DNA from: JAXLWB01 sp046328715
Lineage (GTDB): Bacteria; Chloroflexota; Anaerolineae; Caldilineales; Caldilineaceae
Direction: 5' to 3'
DNA length: 64,000 nt
Assembly: GCA_046328715.1 (NCBI GenBank)
Contig: JAXLWB010000001.1
Coordinates: forward strand, 124,001-188,000
The notes under the pieces are model-generated. The model saw nothing but the letters and a program-made list of their open reading frames with translations, made no database searches and was not told where the DNA came from. Positions 35,258 through 43,823 of this stretch are shown one piece after another. Position numbers and translations under genes: made by a program. Numbering within the stretch: the stretch's first letter is position 1; the number at the start of each line of letters is the position of its first letter.

Positions 35258-37873
35258 ATGAATTCAAACGTGCTTGGTTTTCAGGAGATCGACAAAACAA
35301 AACTCATGCTTGTCGGAGGGAAAGGCGCAAACCTGGGGGAACTTGCTAGGATTGAAGGAATTCGCGTGCCGGAGGGCTTTTGCGTTTCGACGGAAGCTTT
35401 TCAAAGAATCATGGGGGAAACGTCGGCAATTCACGAATACCTGGATCAGTTAGCGCTGCTCAAGGTCGAAGATCGCGACAAGATCAGTGCGCTGAGTGCT
35501 GATCTGCGCAGGGTCATCGAAGAAATTGCCGTCCCGGAGGAGATTCATAGAGAAATCAGCCGCCATCTCGCAAGGCTTGGAACAAATAACGCCTACGCCG
35601 TACGTTCCAGTGCCACTGCCGAGGATCTGCCAACAGCCTCCTTTGCTGGCCAACAGGATACCTATTTAAACATTATCGGCGAGGTGGCTATCCTAAAACA
35701 CATCAGCAAATGTTGGGCATCGCTCTTTACTGAGCGGGCGGTCATCTATCGCATTCAAAACGGCTTCGACCACCGGAAAGTTCAACTGGCTGTGGTCGTG
35801 CAGAAGATGGTCTTTCCGCAGGCGGCGGGGATCTTATTTACGGCCGATCCTGTTACGGGCAATCGAAAGGTGTCGTCGATTGATGCCAGCTTCGGTTTGG
35901 GCGAGGCGCTTGTTGCTGGCCTGGTGAATGCAGATACGTACAAAGTGCGTGATGGCAAGATTGTCGATAAGCAGATTTCCACCAAGAAGCTGGCGATTGT
36001 TGCTGTCAAAGAGGGCGGCACACAAGAGCAGACGCTTGTGCCCGAGCGTCAGAATCAGCAAACGCTGACCGATGCGCAGATTTTACAACTTGCGCACCTG
36101 GGCAGACAGATCGAAGAACATTTCGGTCAGCCGCAGGACATCGAATGGTGTGTGGCGGATGACACATTTTATATCGTCCAAAGCCGGCCAATCACCACAC
36201 TATTCCCCATCCCTGAAACGAATGACCAAGAAAATCACGTTTATATCTCCGTCGGTCATCAACAGATGATGACCGACGCCATGAAACCCTTAGGAATTTC
36301 TGTACGGCAGTTAACCGCTGGACGCCCCATGTTTCAAGCGGGGGGAAGGATGTTTGTGGATGTCGCCCAGGATCTGGCGTCACCTGCCAAGAGAAATATG
36401 CTGGTCAATGTTCTGGGAAGCTCCGATCCGTTGATCAAAGGGGCACTCACGACCATCCTGGAGCGAGGAGATTTTATCAAATTGCTGCCAGAGGATAACC
36501 CAGCACAAGGCCCGGCGAAAGGGAATCAAGGGCCGCCGCCGCCGAACTACCAAGTACTTAACGAATATGATCCAGCAATCGTTACTCAGTTGATTCAGCG
36601 TAGTCAAACGGCGATCGAAACCTTAAAACAGCAGATCCAACCCAAATCAGGCTTGGATCAGCTTGATTTTTTGCTGGAAGATCTCGAACGGTTGAGGAAA
36701 AGCATCTCTGATCCACAAAGTTTTGGTGTGTTTATGAGTGCCATGAATGCCTCAACCTGGATCAATCAAAATATTGAGAAATGGTTGGGGGAAAAGGGCG
36801 TAGCCGACATGCTGACCCAATCCGTGCCCAACAATGTCACGTCGGAAATGGGGTTGGCGCTCTTGGATGTCGCTGATGTGATTCGTCCTTATCCTGAAGC
36901 AGTGGCGTATTTGCAGCAGGCGAAAGAGGATGATTTCCTCGAAGGTCTGCTGAAGGTCAAAGGTGGAAAGGAAGCCCGAGCTGCTATCGATGCTTACCTC
37001 GACAAATATGGCATGCGCTGTGCCGGCGAGATCGATATTACGCGACCGCGTTGGAGTGAAAAGCCAACGATCCTTGTCCCCTTACTACTCAACAATATCA
37101 AAAACTTTGCGCCTGGTGAAAGTCAGCGCAGATTTGGGCACGGGCGACAGCAAGCATTGCGCAAAGAAGAAGAGTTGCTGAGTCGATTGAAGCAATTGCC
37201 AGACGGTGAACAAAAAGCCCAAGAAACCAAACGCATGATCGATCTGGTACGGAATTTGATCGGTTATCGTGAATACCCGAAATACGACATTGTGAGCCGC
37301 TACTTCGTCTATAAGCAAGCATTGCTGCAAGAAGCCGAACGACTCGTTCAAGCGGGTGTGCTTCATGAAAAGGAGGATATCTACTATCTCACTTTTGAAG
37401 AGCTACGCGATGTGGTACGTACCCATCAACTGGATACTTCGATCATCAGCCGTCGCAAAGATGAGTACAGGCGCTGTGAAAAATTAACTCCGCCCCGTGT
37501 AATGACTTCTGAGGGTGAAATACTTACAGGTCAGTACAACCGTGAAAATCTTCCAGCCGGCGCGATTGTCGGTCTAGCGGTCTCTGCTGGCGTTGTCGAG
37601 GGACGGGCACGGGTCATCCTAGCCATGGAAGACGCTGATCTGGAAGAGGGTGATATCTTGGTCACTCCCTTTACCGATCCAAGCTGGACGCCCTTGTTTG
37701 TCTCCATCAAAGGCTTGGTCGCCGAAGTGGGTGGACTGATGACCCATGGTGCCGTGATCGCCCGTGAATATGGCTTACCCGCAGTTGTTGGCGTGGATAA
37801 TGCGACAAAACTGATCCAAGATGGGCAACGAATCCGCGTCCATGGCACAGAAGGGTACGTAGAAATTCTGTAG
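35258..37873 (+). CDS. rph: rifampicin phosphotransferase-like PEP-synthase family enzyme
   Basis: 871 residues from the ATG at 35258, in line with Rph proteins (about 867); an in-frame ATG at 35222 gives 12 extra residues. The ATP-grasp domain begins FQEIDKTKLMLVGGKGANLGEL, and YAVRSSATAEDLPTASFAGQ carries the ATP-binding Arg116. The central drug-binding region is around 330-750. The swivelling His domain ends the protein with GGLMTHGAVIAREYGLPAVV (His830). Rph transfers the ATP beta-phosphate to rifampicin C21, releasing AMP and phosphate. The closeness of the N terminus to firmicute Rph is my recollection, not a search. An alternative is a PEP synthase-like enzyme with another acceptor. 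Confidence 0.85.
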   Translation: MNSNVLGFQEIDKTKLMLVGGKGANLGELARIEGIRVPEGFCVSTEAFQRIMGETSAIHEYLDQLALLKVEDRDKISALSADLRRVIEEIAVPEEIHREISRHLARLGTNNAYAVRSSATAEDLPTASFAGQQDTYLNIIGEVAILKHISKCWASLFTERAVIYRIQNGFDHRKVQLAVVVQKMVFPQAAGILFTADPVTGNRKVSSIDASFGLGEALVAGLVNADTYKVRDGKIVDKQISTKKLAIVAVKEGGTQEQTLVPERQNQQTLTDAQILQLAHLGRQIEEHFGQPQDIEWCVADDTFYIVQSRPITTLFPIPETNDQENHVYISVGHQQMMTDAMKPLGISVRQLTAGRPMFQAGGRMFVDVAQDLASPAKRNMLVNVLGSSDPLIKGALTTILERGDFIKLLPEDNPAQGPAKGNQGPPPPNYQVLNEYDPAIVTQLIQRSQTAIETLKQQIQPKSGLDQLDFLLEDLERLRKSISDPQSFGVFMSAMNASTWINQNIEKWLGEKGVADMLTQSVPNNVTSEMGLALLDVADVIRPYPEAVAYLQQAKEDDFLEGLLKVKGGKEARAAIDAYLDKYGMRCAGEIDITRPRWSEKPTILVPLLLNNIKNFAPGESQRRFGHGRQQALRKEEELLSRLKQLPDGEQKAQETKRMIDLVRNLIGYREYPKYDIVSRYFVYKQALLQEAERLVQAGVLHEKEDIYYLTFEELRDVVRTHQLDTSIISRRKDEYRRCEKLTPPRVMTSEGEILTGQYNRENLPAGAIVGLAVSAGVVEGRARVILAMEDADLEEGDILVTPFTDPSWTPLFVSIKGLVAEVGGLMTHGAVIAREYGLPAVVGVDNATKLIQDGQRIRVHGTEGYVEIL

Positions 37874-37926
37874 GACACGGTTGTCTTCCTCCTGGTATTC
37901 GGGCGATACGACCAGGAGGAAGACAT

Positions 37927-39108
37927 TCAATCTAGCGCATTCAAAAACTGATCGATGTCGTCCTGGTTGTTGTACACCGAAATCCCCAGCCGCATTCCCC
38001 TCACCATTTCGCGTTCACCCCGTTCATTCGTCTGATACCACTCCCGAAACGAAACAACTTGATGTCCAAAGGCGCGTTCAAGTTTGGTCTGGGTCTCTTC
38101 GATGTTGGCAGGCAGAAAGCTCACGATGGGGGTTGGTGCATCCAGCGGTGTAATCGGCTGATAGCCCAGTCCAGGTAGCTCCTTCTGCAAGTGATCGGTC
38201 AGTGGCTTTGCATGGGCACGGATCTTCTCGACGCCCAATGCCGAGATGTACTTGACCCCCTCATAGGCGCAGATGCCGGAGAGAAACGAAACCCGGCTGG
38301 CTTCGTAGCGTCTGCTATCGTTGTATAGCACAAAGTCATAATCGTCGTGCGACTGCACCTGACTCAGGCCGAAGCGAGTTGGCTCAACGGTTTCGTGCAA
38401 CACTTCACGTACATAGAGAAAGCCAATGCCAAAATCACCCATCAGCCATTTGTAGGTGGCACAGGCGGCAAAGTCAATGCCCATCCTGGTTACGTCAATT
38501 AGTGCACAGCCTGCACCCTGGATCATATCGCAATAGACATAGGCTCCATGCGCATGGGCCAGCCGACTGATCGCCTGAATATCCGCCATGTAGCCGTTGA
38601 CCTGCGACACCAGTGCCAACGAGACCAGCCGCGTGTGCTCATCAATTGCTGCTTCCACGTCAGCAAAGTTGATCTGCCATTGGCGATGGGGAATGATGCG
38701 CAATTCGATACTGCCCGACTGCGCCAGACGCGTGTAGATATACTTGGAGGCTTCAAAGTGCAGGTCGTCGATCACGATATTGCCTGCCCGTTTGACCCCG
38801 GGTTGGCTTAAACCCAAACCGGCTAGGATGACGTTTTCGCCGTCGGTTGTGCTCTGGACAAAGGCAATTTCAGCGGGCTTGGCCCCGATCAGCCCAGCAA
38901 AAAGGGCTTTGGTCTCCTGGTGCATCTCCGCTGTAAAACTGTGCCGATTGGTGCCGGGGCCGAGGACACGATAATCGGTGTAGCGCTCCAATGCGCGCAA
39001 CGTGTGGACGCTGTAGGGATGCGTCTCGGCAGCAGCGAGCCACAACTTCTCTTCGGTCCTAGGAAAGTCGGCACGGACTGCGTCAAAATCGGGTAGATGA
39101 GGTGACAT
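37927..39108 (-). CDS. PLP-dependent class V aminotransferase (cysteine desulfurase-like fold)
   Basis: 393 residues from the ATG at 39108; the frame extends to 39162 but family similarity starts at MSPHLPDFDAVRADFP. The PLP lysine is Lys220 in ACATYKWLMGDFGIGF, the ring-stacking Asp194 is in YCDMIQGAG, and STTDGENVI provides the phosphate cup. Class V members act as desulfurases, epimerases, kynureninases or aminotransferases. It is the third gene of a minus-strand operon with a TIM-barrel isomerase and a methyltransferase, so a small-molecule pathway is likely. Confidence 0.88.
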   Translation of the reverse strand: MSPHLPDFDAVRADFPRTEEKLWLAAAETHPYSVHTLRALERYTDYRVLGPGTNRHSFTAEMHQETKALFAGLIGAKPAEIAFVQSTTDGENVILAGLGLSQPGVKRAGNIVIDDLHFEASKYIYTRLAQSGSIELRIIPHRQWQINFADVEAAIDEHTRLVSLALVSQVNGYMADIQAISRLAHAHGAYVYCDMIQGAGCALIDVTRMGIDFAACATYKWLMGDFGIGFLYVREVLHETVEPTRFGLSQVQSHDDYDFVLYNDSRRYEASRVSFLSGICAYEGVKYISALGVEKIRAHAKPLTDHLQKELPGLGYQPITPLDAPTPIVSFLPANIEETQTKLERAFGHQVVSFREWYQTNERGEREMVRGMRLGISVYNNQDDIDQFLNALD

Positions 39109-39202
39109 AAGTAAGTTGTTTTCTATGGCTTGGTAACGATTAACTCTTGCCAACAGTAGCACAAGAAACTATCTTGTGCTACAAATGCGCTCCACAGCGG
39201 AA

Positions 39203-39940
39203 TTATTTGACCAGCCAAACCAACGTCATCCCCGCCGCCGTTGACTGGATCGGCCCGTCTCGCAATACAGCTTCCAATTTGCGCAAACCCTGGCGATATT
39301 CATCGTCGCAAATCAGATGGAGCATCGAGTAACCCTTTTTTTGTACCAGTTCCAGAAAGCTAGCATCGAGCGTTAGCTCTTCGCCTTCAGCGAGGAGGCT
39401 GTTCTTGAGAGAGCGCAACCCCGCCCTGGCTGCAGCGGCGATGATCTGTGGAATGTCAGGGTATCTGGCTTTGTCCACGGTCGCTGTGCCAGGGAAGAAG
39501 TGGACAATCGGTCGCCGCTCAATCTGCTGATGCGATTGGGTCACGATACAGAGCTTGCCGCCTGGGACGAGTACCCGAGCAATCTCCACAAACATTTTGC
39601 CGATATCTGGGACATGATGGATGACGTCGGTCATGTACACAAAGTCAAAAAAGCCGTCGGCAAAGGGGATCTGCTCAGCATTGCCCGGTTGAAAAACGAT
39701 CTGGCTGTTCTTTTGCCGTGCTTTACTGAGCATCCCTTCGGACGGATCAACGCCGTAAAGTTGGGCGTGGGTCACTCGCTGTAGCAAGTCAGTATGGTTA
39801 GCTGTACCGCAGCCCAGGTCGAGGATGCGCGTGGCGCGTGTGATCGCCACTTCCTGCACAAAGTGATTGATCAGTTCGACATCGGCTTGCCGCACTTGGT
39901 CGTAGATGCGGCTGATCTCGTTGTAGTTGACCTGACTCAA
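39203..39940 (-). CDS. class I SAM-dependent methyltransferase, translationally coupled
   Basis: 245 residues if translation starts at the TTG at 39940. That TTG overlaps the TGA of the upstream TIM-barrel gene as TTGA, with AAAGGATGGGG just upstream. A longer frame to 40030 runs inside the upstream gene and is less likely. The motif order is typical: ILDLGCGTANHTDLL (motif I), YGVDPSEGML, PFADGFFDFVYMTDVIHHVPD, and LVPGGKLCIVTQ. The C-terminal half carries a conserved-looking DASFLELVQKKGYSMLHLI. Acceptor unknown. Confidence 0.88.
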   Translation of the reverse strand: MSQVNYNEISRIYDQVRQADVELINHFVQEVAITRATRILDLGCGTANHTDLLQRVTHAQLYGVDPSEGMLSKARQKNSQIVFQPGNAEQIPFADGFFDFVYMTDVIHHVPDIGKMFVEIARVLVPGGKLCIVTQSHQQIERRPIVHFFPGTATVDKARYPDIPQIIAAAARAGLRSLKNSLLAEGEELTLDASFLELVQKKGYSMLHLICDDEYRQGLRKLEAVLRDGPIQSTAAGMTLVWLVK

Positions 39941-40752
39941 CGCAACCCCATCCTTTGCAAGTTGCGGTAACTGATTGCCAAACTCTCGAAAGGATCGCGC
40001 TGGCAAATATCCTGCTCCACGGCGTACCACTCGACATTGACCTTCTGGCAGGCTTCGAGAATGGCAGGCCAGTTGAGGTTGCCTTCGCCCACTTCGGCCA
40101 TCAGTTGTTTGCCCACCCAGGGATTGTCGCCCTCGCCGATCACCATATCCTTGAGGTGAATCACCGGCATCCGGTTTTCCATGCGAGCGATCCAGTCGAC
40201 TGGGTCACCGCCGCCATGTTGCACCCAGTAAGTGTCAATTTCGGCTTGCAGATAGCGGGCATCGCTTTCGCCGTAAATAATATCAAGACCGGTGCGAGTG
40301 CCATTGGGATTGTCGGCAGTAGGATAAGGAAAGCGCACAAATTCAAAGCTATGGTTGTGATAGCTAAAGGTTAAGCCTGCTGCCGCCAGCTTTTCGCCAA
40401 CCTGGTTGGCTTCAGCGGCAAAACGTTTGTAACTATCTTCGCCGCCCGAACGTTGGGCAATGGGCATGGCTCCAAGCGCAACATGCCGACAATTCCACAA
40501 CTTGTGTTGCTCGATCACCGGGCCAAGGTCGCCCCAAAGCTGGTCAAAGCCGATGTGGGTGTTGCAGATGGTCAGCCCCAGGTCATCGACCATTTGCTTG
40601 ACTTCGTTGTGCGGAATCGGCCCAATCGCCGAGACCTGGACAGCGGTGTAGCCGATCTTGGCGATTTTGCGCAGGCTTTCTGCCAAATCGCTGGCGGTTT
40701 TGGTAAAATCACGCACAGTGTAAAGTTGCGCGGCAAGCACGGGTTTGGTCAT
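39937..40752 (-). CDS. sugar phosphate isomerase/epimerase-like TIM barrel
   Basis: 271 residues. AP endonuclease 2 / xylose-isomerase-like barrel with metal-site residues in order: YHNHSFEF (131-138), EIDTYW (Glu171, Asp173), VIHLKDM (His199, Asp202), EVGEGNLNW and VEQD (Glu246). Members act on sugars, inositols and related keto compounds. GGAG precedes the ATG. It is the first gene of the three-gene operon and overlaps the next by four bases. Confidence 0.9.
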   Translation of the reverse strand: MTKPVLAAQLYTVRDFTKTASDLAESLRKIAKIGYTAVQVSAIGPIPHNEVKQMVDDLGLTICNTHIGFDQLWGDLGPVIEQHKLWNCRHVALGAMPIAQRSGGEDSYKRFAAEANQVGEKLAAAGLTFSYHNHSFEFVRFPYPTADNPNGTRTGLDIIYGESDARYLQAEIDTYWVQHGGGDPVDWIARMENRMPVIHLKDMVIGEGDNPWVGKQLMAEVGEGNLNWPAILEACQKVNVEWYAVEQDICQRDPFESLAISYRNLQRMGLR

Positions 40753-40910
40753 AGCGTAACTCCAATGAAAAGTGCAAAACAGAAAAAGGGATGCTGTGTA
40801 AAGAGTTGAATAAAAGTATCTCTCAGAGTTGCCACTTCGCCAAATACCCAGGGTAATGCCCCTCGGTTATACTTCACAACCTTCAATCAATTCAGCGCAA
40901 GGAGAAGCTG

Positions 40911-41876
40911 ATGACAACCTACTTTATTGAACCAGAGCAACGAACGCTGCACGGTGCATTCTCGCCCGATTTTGCCCCTGTGCTCACCATCGAGTCAGGC
41001 GATAGCGTGATCATTCGCACGTTGGATGCCGGTTGGAACCTTGCCCCACGCACTTCCACTCGCTACCAAGAAGGTCCGCCACGCTTCCCACAGCCCCCAG
41101 ACCAGGATGGCCATGCCCTCTGTGGACCGATTGCCATTCGTGGTGCCGAACCAGGAATGACGTTGGCGATCCAAATCAATGAAGTGCGACCGGGCCGAGC
41201 TGGCTATACAGCGGTGGGCGGCTGGCCGCACAAGGTCAACGATCGGCTGGAGGTGGACGAAGAAGGAACCTACCTGCTCTGGACGCTCGACCCCGATCAG
41301 ATGGTGGGTACAAATCAGTATGGTCAAAAGGTAGCGCTACGGCCATTCATGGGCGTGATGGGAATGCCACCAGCCACACCTGGACTCCATTCCACCGTTC
41401 CGCCCCGTGTCACCGGCGGCAACCTGGACTGCAAGGAACTGGTCGCAGGCAGTACGCTCTACTTGCCGATTGCCGCCGCAGGCGGACTTTTCTCAGTAGG
41501 TGACGGTCATGCCCGCCAAGGTGACGGCGAAGTTGCGGTCACGGCGATTGAGTGTCCGATGGAACGAGTCGATCTTACCTTTCGCCTAATGCCTGATTTG
41601 TGCATAGCCACACCGCGAGCTAATACGCCGAACGGTTGGATCACCTTGGGGCTGCACGAGGATTTGAATGAGGCGACGTTGATCGCACTCGAAGCCATGG
41701 TAGAGTTGATGATGGAGCGCTACGGTCTAACCCGCCACAACGCATTGGGGCTGGCAAGTGTGCTGGTCGATCTGCGCATTACACAACTGGTCAACGAGGT
41801 GAGTGGGGTTCATGCCGTGTTGGCGCATGAAGCGATTCGTGAGGCGGGGTTGAAGGAGAATGGCACGTCGATTTAA
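40911..41876 (+). CDS. acetamidase/formamidase family protein
   Basis: 321 residues, the normal length of the FmdA/AmdA family. Conserved stretches are PRFPQPPDQDGHALCGPIAIRGAEPG, VPPRVTGGNLDCKELVAGSTLYLPI and GGLFSVGDGHARQGDGE, the last two holding the proposed metal and catalytic residues. Members hydrolyse formamide or short amides to ammonia and acid. AAGGAG precedes the ATG. The stop codon overlaps that of the convergent channel gene at TTAA. Confidence 0.92.
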   Translation: MTTYFIEPEQRTLHGAFSPDFAPVLTIESGDSVIIRTLDAGWNLAPRTSTRYQEGPPRFPQPPDQDGHALCGPIAIRGAEPGMTLAIQINEVRPGRAGYTAVGGWPHKVNDRLEVDEEGTYLLWTLDPDQMVGTNQYGQKVALRPFMGVMGMPPATPGLHSTVPPRVTGGNLDCKELVAGSTLYLPIAAAGGLFSVGDGHARQGDGEVAVTAIECPMERVDLTFRLMPDLCIATPRANTPNGWITLGLHEDLNEATLIALEAMVELMMERYGLTRHNALGLASVLVDLRITQLVNEVSGVHAVLAHEAIREAGLKENGTSI

Positions 41877-42241
41877 CCATCTTCTTTCTTTTGGGTCCAC
41901 TTCTTTGCTATTGATGACTCTTTTCTGGCCGTCGTCAGCGCATCGGCCAGTCGGGTAAAGACGGCCACCAATAGGCCAATGCCCATAAAAATGTAGAGCA
42001 TAGTGAAGAGTTTCCCTGCATCGGTATGCGGACTAAAATCGCCGTAGCCCACCGTGGCCAGGGTAATCACACAGAAATAGAGGCTGTCGAGCCAGTTCCA
42101 GTCCTCCACACTATGATAGAAGATCGTACCTGCGACCAGGAGCGTAACAACAATTGCTGCCAACGATTGAAACTCCGGGTCACGCAGTGCGACCCGTCCC
42201 GCCCGCCAGAATTGGTGAAAGACGATGATGAAGGAAAACAT
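41873..42241 (-). CDS. two-helix potassium channel (ion channel 2 family)
   Basis: 122 residues from the ATG at 42241; the frame extends to 42280. Two membrane helices (LAAIVVTLLVAGTIFYHSV and FTMLYIFMGIGLLVAVFTRLA) flank the pore loop LYFCVITLATVGYGDFSP, whose TVGYGD is a perfect K+ selectivity filter. A short charged tail follows, with no RCK domain. It would form tetramers in the cytoplasmic membrane. Confidence 0.92.
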   Translation of the reverse strand: MFSFIIVFHQFWRAGRVALRDPEFQSLAAIVVTLLVAGTIFYHSVEDWNWLDSLYFCVITLATVGYGDFSPHTDAGKLFTMLYIFMGIGLLVAVFTRLADALTTARKESSIAKKWTQKKEDG

Positions 42242-42300
42242 CTCTGAATTTTTGAATGGATGACAGGATAACAGGATCACAGTACTGCCGTGTCATCCCT

Positions 42301-42482
42301 TCATCCTGTCATCTTGTGATAATGCTGGCGAAATTGCTGCCTGATTAAAATCGGCTGCTGACACCGAGAAGTGCCCTCAGGCACTATATGAGTTTCCCAG
42401 TCGCCTAAGCGACTTCTCGTTGTCAGCAGGGGAATTGATTCCCTTTTTTGAATTTGCCAGCAGTATCATCCTGTCATCTTGT
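42301..42482. repeat. structured palindrome bounded by 17-bp direct repeats
   Basis: TCATCCTGTCATCTTGT occurs at 42301-42317 and again at 42466-42482. Between them CTGCTGACACCGAGAAGT (from 42356) pairs with ACTTCTCGTTGTCAGCAG (to 42429). Two inner hairpins are visible: GTGCC..GGCAC and GTCGCctaaGCGAC. An inverted copy of the flanking unit (gatgacaggataacaggat) lies at 42259-42277. It sits between the P450 stop and the channel start and may double as a terminator. Confidence 0.65.
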
Positions 42483-43705
42483 TATGGACTCCAAACTACC
42501 GGCATGTGCTTCATCCCACGCACCACGACCGTGTTGGACCATTGCAATTCTTCCACGGGAACGGCCAACTGCAGATTGGGCAAGCGCTGAATAAGCGTGT
42601 TGAGGGCGATCTGTCCTTCCATCCGGGCCAAGGGTGCGCCGACACAATAGTGAACCCCCATGCCAAAGGCGAGATGGCGGTTGTTCTGCCGCTCGATGTC
42701 CACTGTGTCGGCATGGGCGTAGCGGCTTTCATCATGGTTGGCGCTGGTAACGGTGACATTGACTGCTTCACCTTTGTGGATCAATTTGCCACCAATTTCA
42801 ACATCTTCGGCAGCGAAGCGGATGGTAGCCGTTTCCACTGGACCATCATAGCGCAATAACTCCTCGACCGCACTTTCAATGAGGGCCGGATTGGCTCGTA
42901 ACTTGGCCAGTTGGTCGGGATGGTGCAAGAGAGCCAGCGTGCCATTGCCGATCAGGTTCACCGTTGTTTCGTGACCAGCCACGATCAGCAACACGACCAT
43001 GCTGTACAGTTCGGTCTCGCTCAGGTGATCGCCATTTTCCTCCGCCTGCACCAACCTTGTGATCAGGTCATTCTGCGGTTGGGCACGGCGTTGGGCAAAG
43101 ATCGCACCCAAATAGTCGAGCATCCCCTGCAGAAACTTTACCTGCTCCTGCCACTCCTCTTCACTCCTCGCCTCGGTGAGAAAGGCGTTCGACCAAGCGC
43201 GAAACTTGTCCCGATCCTGATGCGGAATGCCGAGTAGGTCGCAGATGACCACGATCGGGATCGGAAAGGCATACTCGTCGATCAAATCCATCTTACCAGC
43301 GGCTTCGACCTGGTCGAGCAGTTGGTTGGCAATCGTTTGCACCCGCTCGCGCTGCTGAGCGATGATGTTGCCTGAAAAGGCTTTGTTGACCAGGGTGCGC
43401 AGCCGAGTGTGGTCGCTGCCATCGCTGTTGAGCATATGATTGTTCATCATCTGCACGGGCAGTGGGTCGGGCGGAAGTTTGGCGCGTTCCTCGGGCGAGA
43501 GGGTGTTTCGCCATTGTTTCACAAAGCGATTGTGATCACGCAGGATGGCATCGCTATATTCATGATTGGTAACGACCCAGAGAATCGAAGGATAGCCTCC
43601 GGTTTCTACCCGGTAGATCGGGTCCTCCTTGCGCATCTTGGCAAAGGTCGGAAAGGGATTGGCTTTGAAAGCATCACCGGTCAGTAGGTATTTGTTTTCG
43701 GACAT
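42482..43705 (-). CDS. cytochrome P450
   Basis: 407 residues from the ATG at 43705, with GGAG upstream. I-helix oxygen-binding motif AGHETT at 243-248, K-helix E-x-x-R (Glu282-Arg285), and heme loop FGMGVHYCVGAPLAR with ligand Cys354. It is a soluble class I bacterial P450 (CYP107-like in appearance) needing an external ferredoxin and reductase, neither of which is in the window. Substrate unknown. It is followed on the same strand by the channel gene and preceded by the amine oxidase, with no clear operon overlap. Confidence 0.95.
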   Translation of the reverse strand: MSENKYLLTGDAFKANPFPTFAKMRKEDPIYRVETGGYPSILWVVTNHEYSDAILRDHNRFVKQWRNTLSPEERAKLPPDPLPVQMMNNHMLNSDGSDHTRLRTLVNKAFSGNIIAQQRERVQTIANQLLDQVEAAGKMDLIDEYAFPIPIVVICDLLGIPHQDRDKFRAWSNAFLTEARSEEEWQEQVKFLQGMLDYLGAIFAQRRAQPQNDLITRLVQAEENGDHLSETELYSMVVLLIVAGHETTVNLIGNGTLALLHHPDQLAKLRANPALIESAVEELLRYDGPVETATIRFAAEDVEIGGKLIHKGEAVNVTVTSANHDESRYAHADTVDIERQNNRHLAFGMGVHYCVGAPLARMEGQIALNTLIQRLPNLQLAVPVEELQWSNTVVVRGMKHMPVVWSP

Positions 43706-43823
43706 GGTTGTTTCTCCGAATAAGTTTTTAGAACGAGTTCCATGGCGTTTTCTATGGATTTCGCAACTGTGTAACTGAGCAATAGGGTCATTACGCAAAC
43801 CAAGCCCTCACGGTTTCACTGTC

